DNA of 64,000 nucleotides. Source: Pantanalinema sp. GBBB05 (GTDB taxonomy: Bacteria; Cyanobacteriota; Cyanobacteriia; Leptolyngbyales; Leptolyngbyaceae). The translations under genes were made by a program, and so were the position numbers. Of this stretch, positions 54,467 to 64,000 are shown in pieces. How positions within the stretch are numbered: position 1 is the stretch's first letter; each line of letters begins with the position of its first letter. The notes under the pieces were generated by a model. The model did not search any database and had not been told where the DNA came from. It saw nothing but the letters and a program-made list of their open reading frames with translations. The stretch lies in contig VRZD01000008.1 in assembly GCA_016743235.1 (NCBI GenBank), forward strand, positions 1 through 64,000, written 5' to 3'.

Positions 54467-55132
54467 ATGACGATCGTGCTCACAATTTGGTTACTGGCAG
54501 CTTTCTATACAGCGGTATGGTCTGCTTATCGAGTTTGGCAACGACGAGCAGAAATCGAGAACGGTCGTCTATTGCGCTATCAACAATTTTCTAATGCCGT
54601 GGGTGATGTTGAGCTTCCCGCTGCGTCCAAGGCTCAGCGATCGCCGGATCGATCGTCATTATCAGAATTACCAAATGAACTGGAAGCGGCTTTAACTGAT
54701 GCGGTAGCAGACCTGCCGCTGGCAACCTCTATCCCCTTGTCAGAAGTAGTCAATCCGCTGGCAACAACAACGACCCCGGTAGAGATTACCCCCATAGTAG
54801 AGGCTCCCAACACAGAACCAATATCTGAGGAACTGGTCCACCCATCTCTGAGTGTTCTAGCGGAAATTGCCCAATTGGATCAGGCAAAACCGATCGAGGC
54901 GATGGAGCAACTAGTTCAGTATCTTGATCATCCTGATAGCGTCATGCGAGCTGCATTAGCATCTGTTTTAGGTGAGTTAGCGATCAACCGACAGGGGCAG
55001 AATATCGATCAAATTATGACTATGTTAAATACATTGACTACGGATGCTAATCTTCAGGTAAAAACCGAAGCTATGGCAGCCCTAGGGCGGATTGGGACAG
55101 AGTTAGAGATTGTGCGATCCAATCCGGAGTGA
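54467..55132 (+). CDS. Membrane-anchored protein with C-terminal HEAT-like repeats
   Basis: 221 residues. One N-terminal transmembrane helix (about 2-20), a basic and then Pro/Thr-rich linker (about 45-125), and a helical C-terminal domain (about 125-215) with two or three HEAT/Armadillo-like repeats (MRAALASVLGELA, VKTEAMAALGRIG). HEAT repeats bind partner proteins. GGGGG lies about 8 bases ahead of the ATG. It is divergent from rbp. Partner unknown. Confidence 0.78.
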   Translation: MTIVLTIWLLAAFYTAVWSAYRVWQRRAEIENGRLLRYQQFSNAVGDVELPAASKAQRSPDRSSLSELPNELEAALTDAVADLPLATSIPLSEVVNPLATTTTPVEITPIVEAPNTEPISEELVHPSLSVLAEIAQLDQAKPIEAMEQLVQYLDHPDSVMRAALASVLGELAINRQGQNIDQIMTMLNTLTTDANLQVKTEAMAALGRIGTELEIVRSNPE

Positions 55133-55285
55133 AGCGAGGATTGCCCGTACAGTCAGTAGCGCAAGGAATTATTGTATCCTGACATCTGTAGGCTAAAGTT
55201 CCCTTGCCCTCAGCTCTAGGACTAGCTTGGCTTTGAATTAGTTATATAGTTATGTGGTTTGGTGAGCCTAGCTTGCTACCTGATC

Positions 55286-58200
55286 TCACTGGGATTCTGT
55301 CCAGGTTTCGGGCGGCATTGCCGCTTGCAGAAGTTGCAAGATCGGAACAAAATCGAAAGTGTTGACTTTGTTTAGCAGTAGGGTAGCAAGTTGGGGTTGG
55401 CTAGTCGTGAGTGGATTGATCAGACCGATGAGTTGTTGATTATCTAGCTCCACGGTTGCCTGGTAAAGCTGTTTTAGCAACGGAGTGGATAATTCACGCA
55501 GTGCCGCGATCACATCAAATGAGCTAGAAGAAGAGGGCACACTAGTAGCAACCTCTGGTTCCGCATAAAGATATTGCACCCCCAGATGAGTCGTCATTTT
55601 TTCTAATAACTCAGTTTCTTGAAAAGGCTTGCGAACAAAATCATCACACCCTGCTTCTACGACTTTATTTTGCTCCTCCTCAAAAGCACCAGCTGTTAAG
55701 GCAATGATTTTGGTACGCTCAGCTTGAGGGCGTTTCGCCTGCTCCTGTGCCCGAATTTGTCTAGTTGCCTCATAGCCATTCATTACAGGCATTCGCATAT
55801 CCATCCAAATCAATTGGGGTTGCCAGGTTTCCCACAGAGCGATCGCTTCCTGCCCATTTGTGGCTGCCTGCACTTTAAAGCCAACTGATTGCAATAGTTG
55901 CACCAACAGTTGTCGATTCGTTTCATTATCTTCGACCACCAGAATGTGATAAGTCAGTTGATTAGGTGCTAAGCCCAGGATATGACGTGGTAAGGATGAG
56001 GTCGCTAGAGCGCCTGATTCCACTAGTTGCACCGGAATCGTAAAGGCAAAGATAGAACCAACTTCTGGTGTACTACGTACCGTTAAATCACCTCCCATTA
56101 ATTGCACAAACTGACGGCTAATTGGCAGCCCTAAGCCAGTTCCTTCGTGAGCCGATTGTCGGTTATTTGATTGAATAAATGGCTCAAACAAGCTATCTAA
56201 TTCATTTGAGGCAATCCCAATGCCAGTATCTTCAACTTCAATTTTAAGATTCACTTTTCCTAGATAGTAGCTACCTTGAACTTTATCTGGTTTAGCTACT
56301 GATGGATAGTTGATTACTTTATCAGGGGTAAATGTAGATATTCGGAGAATAATTTGACCGTACTGAGTAAATTTAATTGCGTTCCCTACCAAATTAATTA
56401 ATATTTGACGGAGTTTATTTTCATCTGTTTCAATATGACGCGGTAAATTCGGTGCGAGGTTAATGATAAATTGCAAACCTTTTTCGGCTGCTCGCAAACG
56501 AAACATCTCTTCCAGAATATTGAGTAAGCTGTAAAGGTCAAAGCAATTGGGCGTAAAGATAATTCGTCCAGCTTCGATTTTGGACATTTCTAGAATGTCA
56601 TTAATTAAATTGAGCAAGTGTTCGCCACTGCGATTAATAATACTGAGTTGTTGACGTTTTTCTAGTTCTAAACTGTGATCACGAGACATAAGCTGAGCAA
56701 ATCCCAGAATTGCATTCAGGGGGGTTCGTAGTTCGTGGCTCATATTGGCTAGGAAAACACTTTTTGCCCGATTTGCCGCTTCAGCAGCTTCCATCGCGTG
56801 TTGTAGTTCCATGGTGCGTTCTTGCACCCGTTGTTCTAGCTCTTGATTCAATTGTTGTAAAGCCTCTTCAGCCTGTTTGCGATCGCTGATATCGCGGGAT
56901 AATCCAATTGTGCCAATGATATTGCCCTGAGCATCGTACCAAGGGCTTTTGGTCGTTAAATAGGTCCGCATTCCTTCAGGGTGAGGTACGCATTCCTCTA
57001 GGGTTTCAGCAATGCCTGTCGTCATAATGCGGTAGTCGAGTTCGCGTAGTTGGTGAGCCATCTCAGGCGACCATAAATCTGCATCATCTTTGCCAATCAG
57101 AGCTTCTAGGGGGCAATCGAAAAAGCGAACAAAGGCAGAATTAGCAATAACAATTCGTCCGTGTCGATCTTTGACAAACACCACATCTGGAGTGCTTTCA
57201 ATCACAGACTGCAAAATCGTATTCCTCTCTGCCAAGCGAGACTCGCTATCTCTTAGGGATTGTTCTGCCTGCTTTCGATCGGTAATGTCTTGGTAAGTTC
57301 CTAATAAACCGATTACTTCACCATTGAGGTTATACAACGGCAGTTTATTTGTTTCAATCCAGATCACTGAACCATCCGCTCGTACTTGCGTTTCAATAAT
57401 GCCAAGTTTAGCAACACCAGAATCTAATACTTCGCGATCATCAGCTCGATAGGCTTCTGCATTCGTTTCTGCCCAAGGCATATCGTAATCAGTTTTACCA
57501 ACAATATCTGCTGGTGTAGCTAAGCCAGCTGCTTGGGCAGACTTTTGATTACAACCTAAATAGACAGAGTTACAATCCTTCCAGAACACGATCAGGGGAA
57601 ACGTGTCGATCACAGTTTGGAGAAAGAGTTGGGATTCTCGTAGGGCAATTTCGGCTTGTTTGCGATCACTAATATCCCGCATCCCCGCAATAAATACGGG
57701 TCGATTGCCTAGAGTAACCCTACGCAGCGAGATTTCCACGTCAAAGAGGGAATTGTTGTCAAATCGACGTTCGCGCCATTCAAATCGCATGGTTTCGCCA
57801 GCTTGTACCCGTTGCAAAATTTCGGGCAGGCGTTCGATCGGGGCGTCGGGAGCAGATAAATCTGGAATGTTGGCAGCAAGCAGTTGTCCTCGGGTTGCCC
57901 CGCGCACTTCCAGGGCTCGATCGTTCGCATCTAGAATCGTGCCATCTAAATCATGAATTAAGATTGCGTCGTAGACATTATTAAAAATGGTGCGTAAATC
58001 GCGTTCAGATCGAATGAGTTCTTGAGTTCGCTGTTCTACTCGCAGTTCTAATTCTTCATTTAATTGCTGGAGGGCAAGTTCGGCAGCTTTGCGCTCGGTA
58101 ATATCGCGACCTTCTGCCAGAATTTGATAGACCTGCCCATTGGCGTCAAACAGTGGCTTGAAAGAAGCAATGATGTCCACAATTATGCCGTCTTGACCTT

Positions 58201-59332
58201 CAACCTGTATTTCTACTTGGTGAAGGTTACCGCTGCTGGCAATCAATACCCCCTGCTGAACGTGGGCTTGGGAGGTGGGTAGATGTTTAAAGCAAGCGAT
58301 TTCCCAGAATAGCTCGGTCTCAATGTCTTCCATCCGCAAGCCAGCAAACGCCAGAGCCGTTTCGTTTGCAGATAGCAATTGTCCAGTAGGTGAGATTAAG
58401 GCAATAAATTGAAAGGCGGAGTTAAAAATGCTGCGAAACCGAGTTTCACTTTGTTGGAGTGCAGCTTCTGCTTGTTTATGCGCAGTAACATTTTGAGTAA
58501 ACACGATGATACCACCGACTTCATCCGTCTCCGTGTACCAGGGACGAACTTCCCACTGCATCCAGATCCGTGAGCCATCTGACTGCACCCAACCATCTTC
58601 TTCGCAATATTCCACTGTTCCAGCCAGACATCGCTGATAGATCCTCTGCCAACGATCGGGAAGATTAGGAAAGAGCATATAGTGTGATTGCCCAATAATC
58701 TCGCCATCCAGGTGATATTCCTCTTGCCAACGACGAGAAGTCAGGAGATAGCACATATTGCGATCGAACATAGCTACGGCAACTGGAGTATGTTCTACAA
58801 ATAATCTAAGTTGATGTTCATGTTGTCGTAGTTTTTGAGTCCGTTCCTGAATCTGTTGTTCTAAATTCGCATTTAATACCTCAAGTTCTTGATTTGCCTG
58901 CTGCAGGGCTAACTGTTGTTGAACTAGCTGCTGCTCTTGCTGATAACGTCGTACTGCCTCGGTCACAGTGAGAGTGAGGTCAGTTTCATCCCAGGGTTTA
59001 GCAATAAAGCGATATAAATTACCCCGGTTTACAACATTACCTACATCCTCCGTCCGGGCTTGTCCAGTCAGCATAACTGTCAAGGTCTCTGGATGACGGG
59101 TATGGAGTTCAATTAAAAATTCATCTCCTTTCATCCCCGGCATAATCTGGTCGGCAATAACTAGGGGAACGACACCACCTGCCGCTAGCAGTTCCTCTAA
59201 GAGTTCTAGTGCCTCAGCCGCACTTTCGGCAATTTCGATCGTGTAATGAGGGAAATGCCGTGATAACTGAGTTCTTAGGGTGAGCAGAACGTTCCGCTCA
59301 TCATCAACACATAGAATGGTAGGGATACTCAT
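55286..59332 (-). CDS. Hybrid histidine kinase: REC - PAS x5 - HisKA - HATPase - REC
   Basis: About 1348 residues from ATG 59332, which has GGAG with a 7-base spacer; a TTG one codon earlier is not needed. N-terminal receiver with Asp about 61 in [13 protein letters not shown]. Then a coiled coil, five PAS domains (about 185-810), HisKA with His near 866 in [18 protein letters not shown], HATPase_c ([13 protein letters not shown]), and a second receiver with Asp in [13 protein letters not shown]. The last 80 residues are helical and HPt-like but show no phosphorylatable His. It lies 47 bp after the larger kinase gene upstream and probably shares its transcript. Confidence 0.93.
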   Translation of the reverse strand: MSIPTILCVDDERNVLLTLRTQLSRHFPHYTIEIAESAAEALELLEELLAAGGVVPLVIADQIMPGMKGDEFLIELHTRHPETLTVMLTGQARTEDVGNVVNRGNLYRFIAKPWDETDLTLTVTEAVRRYQQEQQLVQQQLALQQANQELEVLNANLEQQIQERTQKLRQHEHQLRLFVEHTPVAVAMFDRNMCYLLTSRRWQEEYHLDGEIIGQSHYMLFPNLPDRWQRIYQRCLAGTVEYCEEDGWVQSDGSRIWMQWEVRPWYTETDEVGGIIVFTQNVTAHKQAEAALQQSETRFRSIFNSAFQFIALISPTGQLLSANETALAFAGLRMEDIETELFWEIACFKHLPTSQAHVQQGVLIASSGNLHQVEIQVEGQDGIIVDIIASFKPLFDANGQVYQILAEGRDITERKAAELALQQLNEELELRVEQRTQELIRSERDLRTIFNNVYDAILIHDLDGTILDANDRALEVRGATRGQLLAANIPDLSAPDAPIERLPEILQRVQAGETMRFEWRERRFDNNSLFDVEISLRRVTLGNRPVFIAGMRDISDRKQAEIALRESQLFLQTVIDTFPLIVFWKDCNSVYLGCNQKSAQAAGLATPADIVGKTDYDMPWAETNAEAYRADDREVLDSGVAKLGIIETQVRADGSVIWIETNKLPLYNLNGEVIGLLGTYQDITDRKQAEQSLRDSESRLAERNTILQSVIESTPDVVFVKDRHGRIVIANSAFVRFFDCPLEALIGKDDADLWSPEMAHQLRELDYRIMTTGIAETLEECVPHPEGMRTYLTTKSPWYDAQGNIIGTIGLSRDISDRKQAEEALQQLNQELEQRVQERTMELQHAMEAAEAANRAKSVFLANMSHELRTPLNAILGFAQLMSRDHSLELEKRQQLSIINRSGEHLLNLINDILEMSKIEAGRIIFTPNCFDLYSLLNILEEMFRLRAAEKGLQFIINLAPNLPRHIETDENKLRQILINLVGNAIKFTQYGQIILRISTFTPDKVINYPSVAKPDKVQGSYYLGKVNLKIEVEDTGIGIASNELDSLFEPFIQSNNRQSAHEGTGLGLPISRQFVQLMGGDLTVRSTPEVGSIFAFTIPVQLVESGALATSSLPRHILGLAPNQLTYHILVVEDNETNRQLLVQLLQSVGFKVQAATNGQEAIALWETWQPQLIWMDMRMPVMNGYEATRQIRAQEQAKRPQAERTKIIALTAGAFEEEQNKVVEAGCDDFVRKPFQETELLEKMTTHLGVQYLYAEPEVATSVPSSSSSFDVIAALRELSTPLLKQLYQATVELDNQQLIGLINPLTTSQPQLATLLLNKVNTFDFVPILQLLQAAMPPETWTESQ

Positions 59333-59379
59333 CAATCATCTCCAACATGGGCATTCGGCTTTTCAAATCAGAACAATGG

Positions 59380-62300
59380 TTAGGGAACAGGGGTAACTTC
59401 GTCCAGCCATAAGGGCAACGTGACTGTGAAGTGAGTTCGACCTGGTTGGCTCTGAACTTGAATATCCCCACTGTGCTTGTCTATAATCTGTCGGACAATA
59501 TCCAACCCCAAACCACTACCCTCACCCCGAGGCTTAGTGGTAAAAAATGGCTCAAAAATGTGGGGGTAAACCTCTGCTGGAATGCCGTTGCCGGAGTCTA
59601 TCACCTCGACCACTAATTGATTCATCGCTTGCCTAACCGCAATTTCTAAAACCCCCTGTTGCCCGATCGCATAAATGGCATTGTCAATTAAATTCACCCA
59701 TACCTGCGTTAGTTCATCGGGATTGCCGAGTAGTTCAGGTAGTGCCGGGTCATAGTGTCGGATCACCTGAATGCCTTGTTTGAGCCGGTTGTGATATAGC
59801 GTTAAGGCAACCTCAATGCCATCCGTAATCCGAACTGGGAGCTTTTCGCCGTTGTGGCTGTGATGGCTATAGCTTTTCAAAGCAAACACAATTTTGGCGG
59901 CACGATCGACTTCTTGTTGAATACTTTTAGCATTCTGGTACTGCAAGACTAGATTGTAAGCAGCTTGCAAGATGGCGATGCAGTCAGCATCCCTCAAAAT
60001 TGACTGGTAGTGGGTCAGATCAGAGTCGAGCCGCAGTAGGGTCAGTTGGGTGGCAACATGGCTAGCATTGGCAATCCCTTGGGCAAGCAGTTCGGTTTGG
60101 AGTTGCGCTCTCAGTTGGCGCTCAGTTGTCGTTGAGATCGACGTTTGGTGTTGGCAAGCCGTATTGACTAAATGAAGAAAGCTAGATTGTTGCCCAGGAG
60201 ATAGGCGTTGTAGCAGTATGGGTAACTGCTCTAGGGACGTTTGAAACGCCGCCATGATGTTGCTAGTGGCTCCCCGAACTACACCAAGAGGTGTATTGAT
60301 TTCATGGGCAATGCTGGCAGCCAATTGACCTAACGCTACCATTTTTTCTGACTGAATTAGGTCTTGTTGCACCGCTCGCAAGTTGGTGAGAGCTTGGGAG
60401 AGTGCCTGGGTTCGCTCTTCGACTCGCTGTTCCAAAGTTTGAGAATATTCTGCCAGCTGGTGATTGGCTTGTTCTAGACTGGTATTGAGTTGAGAGAGAT
60501 TTTGCACTAAGCGATCGCGCTCAACTTCGGCGACTTTGCGATCGCTAATATTCATCATGACACCGTCCCAGACGATCGCACCATCCGGTTGTCTGGTCGG
60601 TTGGGCGACGGCTTGAATCCATTTGATAGTTCCTGATACAGTGACAATGCGAAATTCCAGACCAAGGGGTTGCAAGGTTTGACAAGATGCAAGCATGATC
60701 TGGTCAACTTTTGCCCGGTCTTCAACATGTTCAAAATCGCGAAAGTTGTATCTGCCTGCCATCATCTCCTCCGCTGCCACCTCATATAGGTCGTAGCAAC
60801 CCGAGCTGACATAAGGCACTGATACCATGCCATCAGCAGCGATCCGAAACTGGTAAATGATGCCCGGAATATTAGTCGCCAAATGCACAAAGCGGGTTTC
60901 ACTTTCCTGTAATTGATGCAGGGATGCTTCTAACTGGTGAGCATAGGATTGGGACTGCTGATATAGATTGGCATTCTCTAAGGAAATTGCCGCTTGCACA
61001 CCCAGTACTCTCAGCAGTTCAACCCGCTCATCGGTAAAGGCATTAGCTGTGATAGCATTTTCCAGGTACAAAATTGCCATCAACTTGCCCTGATGCAAAA
61101 TGGGCGTACACAGTAAGCTTTGGGGGCGATACTGAAGACAATATGGGTCGCTGAAAGTGATGGCATGGTTTTTGTAATCAGTAATCACTGTTTCTAGAGT
61201 ATGCTCCACGTAATGAATCAGAGCGAGGGGCACATGTTGGCAAGCCTCCACGGGCTGGCGTTTCAGCGATTGTACAGTATGGTCAAAATACTGAATTCCC
61301 AGCTCTAGAGAACCGCTAGAATTAAGAAACAGGGCAGCTTTATCGGCTCCGGCATTAGTGACTACAATTTGGATCAGAGTTTGCAGTAATTGATCTAACT
61401 GAATTTCACTAGAAAGGGTTTGAGAGGCTTTGAGAATGGTATGTAAATCGAGGGCGGTAACGAAGTGGTTAGTGCTTTCAGCGGGAACTGTATCTCTAGA
61501 GGTGACGGTAATTTTGGTTTGCTCCAAAATAGGAGATAGCAGCTGGGCGTAGTGCTGTTCTAGATCATTCACCTTCGCGATCGCACCCCAATGAGCATAG
61601 CCATAATAGGCATGGGTTAGGTAGGTCTGAGCCACGGTTTCCTTGCCCCAGCCTAGGAAAAACTGAGCGGCTAATTCATTGGCTAGGGCAGCTTCATGGG
61701 GGTAGTCATGCGCTTTAGCGAGCGTAATGGCACGATCGTATGCCTCGATCGCGGCTAGATAGTCTCCTAAAACACGATGGCGCTCTGCCTCCACCAAGTA
61801 CCACTTATGCAAAAAGTTCATAGGTGCATGGGTGGCCCAAACCTGTAGCTTGTGTTGTTGGGTATTCACCCGCTCCATCCAATCGGTTTGCTCCGAGCTA
61901 GAAGCTTGAAGGTAACGGGCAAGTAAGGTGAGGGCCTCGTACCAGGAAAACAGGGCGATCGTCAGGGTAGAGGGTAAGCCATCTAAATAGTCAGCTGCTT
62001 TGCTAGCGTTTTCTGCCGCCAGCTCATAGTTACCAAACCAATAGCAAAGCATCAGCTTATTAATATATAAATGACACAGCAAACTACGTTCATTACGGCT
62101 GAGATGCACGGCAAGTTGCTGCTGTTCGTCGTAATACTTCCCGGTCAAAGTGTGCAGATTCAGGGAAGGTGCTTGCAGGTTAGCGACCAATTGTTCGTGA
62201 AACTGATGGAGGCGTAAGCTACCGTCCTGTTTCAGGTTCAGGATTGCCTGATGATGCTGTACCATTTCTTGCTGCAAGGTTGGCAAGTCTCGCCCCAAGT

Positions 62301-64000
62301 GGTAGGAGGTATAAGAGTGCAAGAACAGGGAGAGTGCCGCAAATTCCAGATCTCCAGCTAAGAGTGCAGTTTGATAGTAATTCAGGGAGGGTTGTAAGCC
62401 CCTATTCGCATGTTGCTTCCAGTGGGTAAACCATACGGTAGTCAGAAACCCAATTTTGCCTCGCATCGCACTGTCTGCAAGCTGATCCAGCAAATTCAGT
62501 GCCAGTTGACCAAAGGCATACCCCGTTTCAACATCACCGATGACATTGAGCATGATAAAGCCATATCCGGCATAGGCAAGGGCTGAATCTGGAGAATTGC
62601 CATAGCGTAACGAAAGCTCGACCTGTTTGAGCATAATCAGCGGTAGGAGCTGAGGGGCGCTCTGGTACGCCAGGTTATTGATATCGGATAAAATTCGCAT
62701 GGCTGCCAGTATGGTGGCATCGGTCATGCGAGGTAAGGTTAATAGCTCTTGCGGCGATCGCTGGGCAAGCTGGGTAGCAATCTCCTGTAAGGCTTGCTCA
62801 ACCTCATGCGGTTGCACTGTTGTAGGTAGATCGATGCCCAGATCTGCCAATGCCTGGATACCGATCTGTACGCCTTGGAACAACTCAGCCTGGGCTGAAG
62901 CCGCCAGAATCTGTACTTGATAAACAGTCGCTTTCTCGGCAGCCGTCTTCGCTTGTTGCAACACCGTTTGGACTAATGGTTCGACCTGGGCTAGATTGCC
63001 GCTCAGGTAAGCTGCTTCAGCTGCTGATTCATGCAATTTTAAGCTCAACTCATAGTGCTGCTGCCAACTCTTTGAATTTAATAATTGCAATCCAGTGGTG
63101 AAATATCCCAATGCCGCTGTGTAAGCAGTAGCGACCTTGGCTTTACTACCTGCCAACTGATTTAACTGAGCTAACTCGATGCGATCGGCAAGCGTGGTCA
63201 GCAAAGAAGAGCCATAATTGAGCTGATTGACAATCTCAAAAATTTTCTCCTCCCGGTCGGCAGGAGAACTTTGGTGCAACAGCAATTGCCCAACATTGAG
63301 ATGGGTGACAGCTTTTTGTGCTTCTGGAATTAATGAGTACGCAGCCTGTTGGACGCGATCGTGCAAAAACCGATAGGCAACTGGTTCAAGCTGGCGGGGC
63401 GGGGTGTCTGTTTCCTGATGGTTGAGGTAGAACTTATAGACTTCGCTTTGGGGCAAAATTAGACCTTCCTGTAAGGCTTGCCATAAGGCAGTTGCCACCG
63501 CAGATTCCGATTGTTCTGAGACGATCGCTAATGTCTCTAGATCAAACTGATTGCCAATACAAGCCGCTAACTTGAGAACATGCTGCGTGGCAGCCGCCAA
63601 TTTCTGTAACTGCTGCGCCATAAATTCCACAACATCATCGGTAAGCGATAAGGCGTTGACTTGAGCGATATCACATTCCCAATAGCCCTGATCATGATTG
63701 AATGTAATCTGCCCGTCTTGATGTAGTGCCTTGAGAAACTGGGCAATGAAGAATGGATTGCCCTGAGTTTTACGATCGACCAATTCCGTCAGGGGACGCG
63801 CTCGCTCCGTTGAACAATGTAACGTGTCTGCGATCCACTGATTAGTATCTTGCAAGGTTAAGGGCGTTAGGGTCAGGGTATTAACAACCTGTCCAGTTTG
63901 TTGCAGATCCGCGATCGTCAACAAGAAGGGATGAGCCGGAAACACCTCATTGTCACGATAGGCACCCAATAGCAATAGATAATGACTATCCTCCATCAGC
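59380..64000 (-). CDS. Large ATPase - TPR-like - GAF - PAS - histidine kinase (partial at right edge)
   Basis: At least 1540 residues; the N terminus lies beyond the window, so the Met near 63996 is internal. Seen: end of an AAA-type ATPase module (LLLLGAYRDNEV, GNPFFIAQFLKAL), a long helical TPR-like region (about 330-830), GAF (about 870-1010), PAS (about 1040-1165), coiled coil, HisKA with His near 1232 in LAASIAHEINTPLG, and HATPase_c (GEGSGLGLDIVRQI). This is the layout of trifunctional Ser/Thr kinase-ATPase-histidine kinases, so a Pkn2-type kinase domain is expected to the right. It sits upstream of, and probably in operon with, the hybrid kinase at 55286-59332. Confidence 0.9.
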   Translation of the reverse strand, partial: LMEDSHYLLLLGAYRDNEVFPAHPFLLTIADLQQTGQVVNTLTLTPLTLQDTNQWIADTLHCSTERARPLTELVDRKTQGNPFFIAQFLKALHQDGQITFNHDQGYWECDIAQVNALSLTDDVVEFMAQQLQKLAAATQHVLKLAACIGNQFDLETLAIVSEQSESAVATALWQALQEGLILPQSEVYKFYLNHQETDTPPRQLEPVAYRFLHDRVQQAAYSLIPEAQKAVTHLNVGQLLLHQSSPADREEKIFEIVNQLNYGSSLLTTLADRIELAQLNQLAGSKAKVATAYTAALGYFTTGLQLLNSKSWQQHYELSLKLHESAAEAAYLSGNLAQVEPLVQTVLQQAKTAAEKATVYQVQILAASAQAELFQGVQIGIQALADLGIDLPTTVQPHEVEQALQEIATQLAQRSPQELLTLPRMTDATILAAMRILSDINNLAYQSAPQLLPLIMLKQVELSLRYGNSPDSALAYAGYGFIMLNVIGDVETGYAFGQLALNLLDQLADSAMRGKIGFLTTVWFTHWKQHANRGLQPSLNYYQTALLAGDLEFAALSLFLHSYTSYHLGRDLPTLQQEMVQHHQAILNLKQDGSLRLHQFHEQLVANLQAPSLNLHTLTGKYYDEQQQLAVHLSRNERSLLCHLYINKLMLCYWFGNYELAAENASKAADYLDGLPSTLTIALFSWYEALTLLARYLQASSSEQTDWMERVNTQQHKLQVWATHAPMNFLHKWYLVEAERHRVLGDYLAAIEAYDRAITLAKAHDYPHEAALANELAAQFFLGWGKETVAQTYLTHAYYGYAHWGAIAKVNDLEQHYAQLLSPILEQTKITVTSRDTVPAESTNHFVTALDLHTILKASQTLSSEIQLDQLLQTLIQIVVTNAGADKAALFLNSSGSLELGIQYFDHTVQSLKRQPVEACQHVPLALIHYVEHTLETVITDYKNHAITFSDPYCLQYRPQSLLCTPILHQGKLMAILYLENAITANAFTDERVELLRVLGVQAAISLENANLYQQSQSYAHQLEASLHQLQESETRFVHLATNIPGIIYQFRIAADGMVSVPYVSSGCYDLYEVAAEEMMAGRYNFRDFEHVEDRAKVDQIMLASCQTLQPLGLEFRIVTVSGTIKWIQAVAQPTRQPDGAIVWDGVMMNISDRKVAEVERDRLVQNLSQLNTSLEQANHQLAEYSQTLEQRVEERTQALSQALTNLRAVQQDLIQSEKMVALGQLAASIAHEINTPLGVVRGATSNIMAAFQTSLEQLPILLQRLSPGQQSSFLHLVNTACQHQTSISTTTERQLRAQLQTELLAQGIANASHVATQLTLLRLDSDLTHYQSILRDADCIAILQAAYNLVLQYQNAKSIQQEVDRAAKIVFALKSYSHHSHNGEKLPVRITDGIEVALTLYHNRLKQGIQVIRHYDPALPELLGNPDELTQVWVNLIDNAIYAIGQQGVLEIAVRQAMNQLVVEVIDSGNGIPAEVYPHIFEPFFTTKPRGEGSGLGLDIVRQIIDKHSGDIQVQSQPGRTHFTVTLPLWLDEVTPVP

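Noticed and set aside
1-64000. tRNA, rRNA, riboswitch or replication origin
   Set aside because: I looked for cloverleaf-like and conserved RNA motifs in the gaps and found nothing convincing; a covariance-model scan would be decisive.

Overview
The window looks like a chromosomal segment of a cyanobacterium, probably a filamentous or otherwise developmentally complex one. The octamer GCGATCGC (HIP1) is scattered densely through coding and non-coding DNA. The genes fit: an RppA/RppB two-component pair, very large PAS/GAF histidine kinases, a caspase-like peptidase, a DUF4347 surface protein with Calx-beta and FG-GAP repeats, an RRM-type RNA-binding protein, HPPD and a small NRPS. I see no rRNA, no tRNA and no CRISPR array.

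Layout. 1-1508 is a decayed zone: the start of an IS1-family transposase runs off the left edge next to the wreck of a haemagglutinin-like/CHAT gene. 1509-15633 holds mostly housekeeping, stress and ion-homeostasis genes: a PAS/GAF kinase, a Ric/YtfE-type Fe-S repair protein, a CPA1 Na+/H+ antiporter convergent with a TrkA-type protein, YnfA, RppB/RppA with a small anchored protein, PurT, a P-type ATPase and a glycine-zipper protein. 16384-21138 is an RND efflux adaptor and permease pair; one isolated CRISPR-type repeat lies just after its stop codon. 21300-22537 is a zinc-type alcohol dehydrogenase behind a cupin remnant.

23212-30024 carries a caspase-like peptidase with an EF-hand-like loop and a Tudor/agenet-like tail, a small helical protein, and a 1586-residue DUF4347/beta-propeller/Calx-beta/FG-GAP protein. 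30058-42374 has a Cache-domain kinase, an unrecognised acidic protein, HPPD, and a divergently transcribed two-module NRPS. The first NRPS adenylation domain lacks the usual Asp that binds the alpha-amino group. 42465-64000 is dominated by four giant histidine kinases, with smaller genes between them: a Gly-rich secreted protein, an ABM-domain membrane protein, an RRM protein and a HEAT-like protein.

How it fits together. Seven histidine kinases take up about 35% of the window, but only one free-standing response regulator (RppA) is present, so most must signal to partners elsewhere or through their own receiver domains. The strongest candidates for something new are the NRPS with its non-canonical loading half-module, the solitary CRISPR-type repeat in an mRNA 3' region, and the neighbouring caspase and DUF4347 genes, both of which show a His/Cys pair. 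All functions are read by eye from translated sequence; no database search was run.
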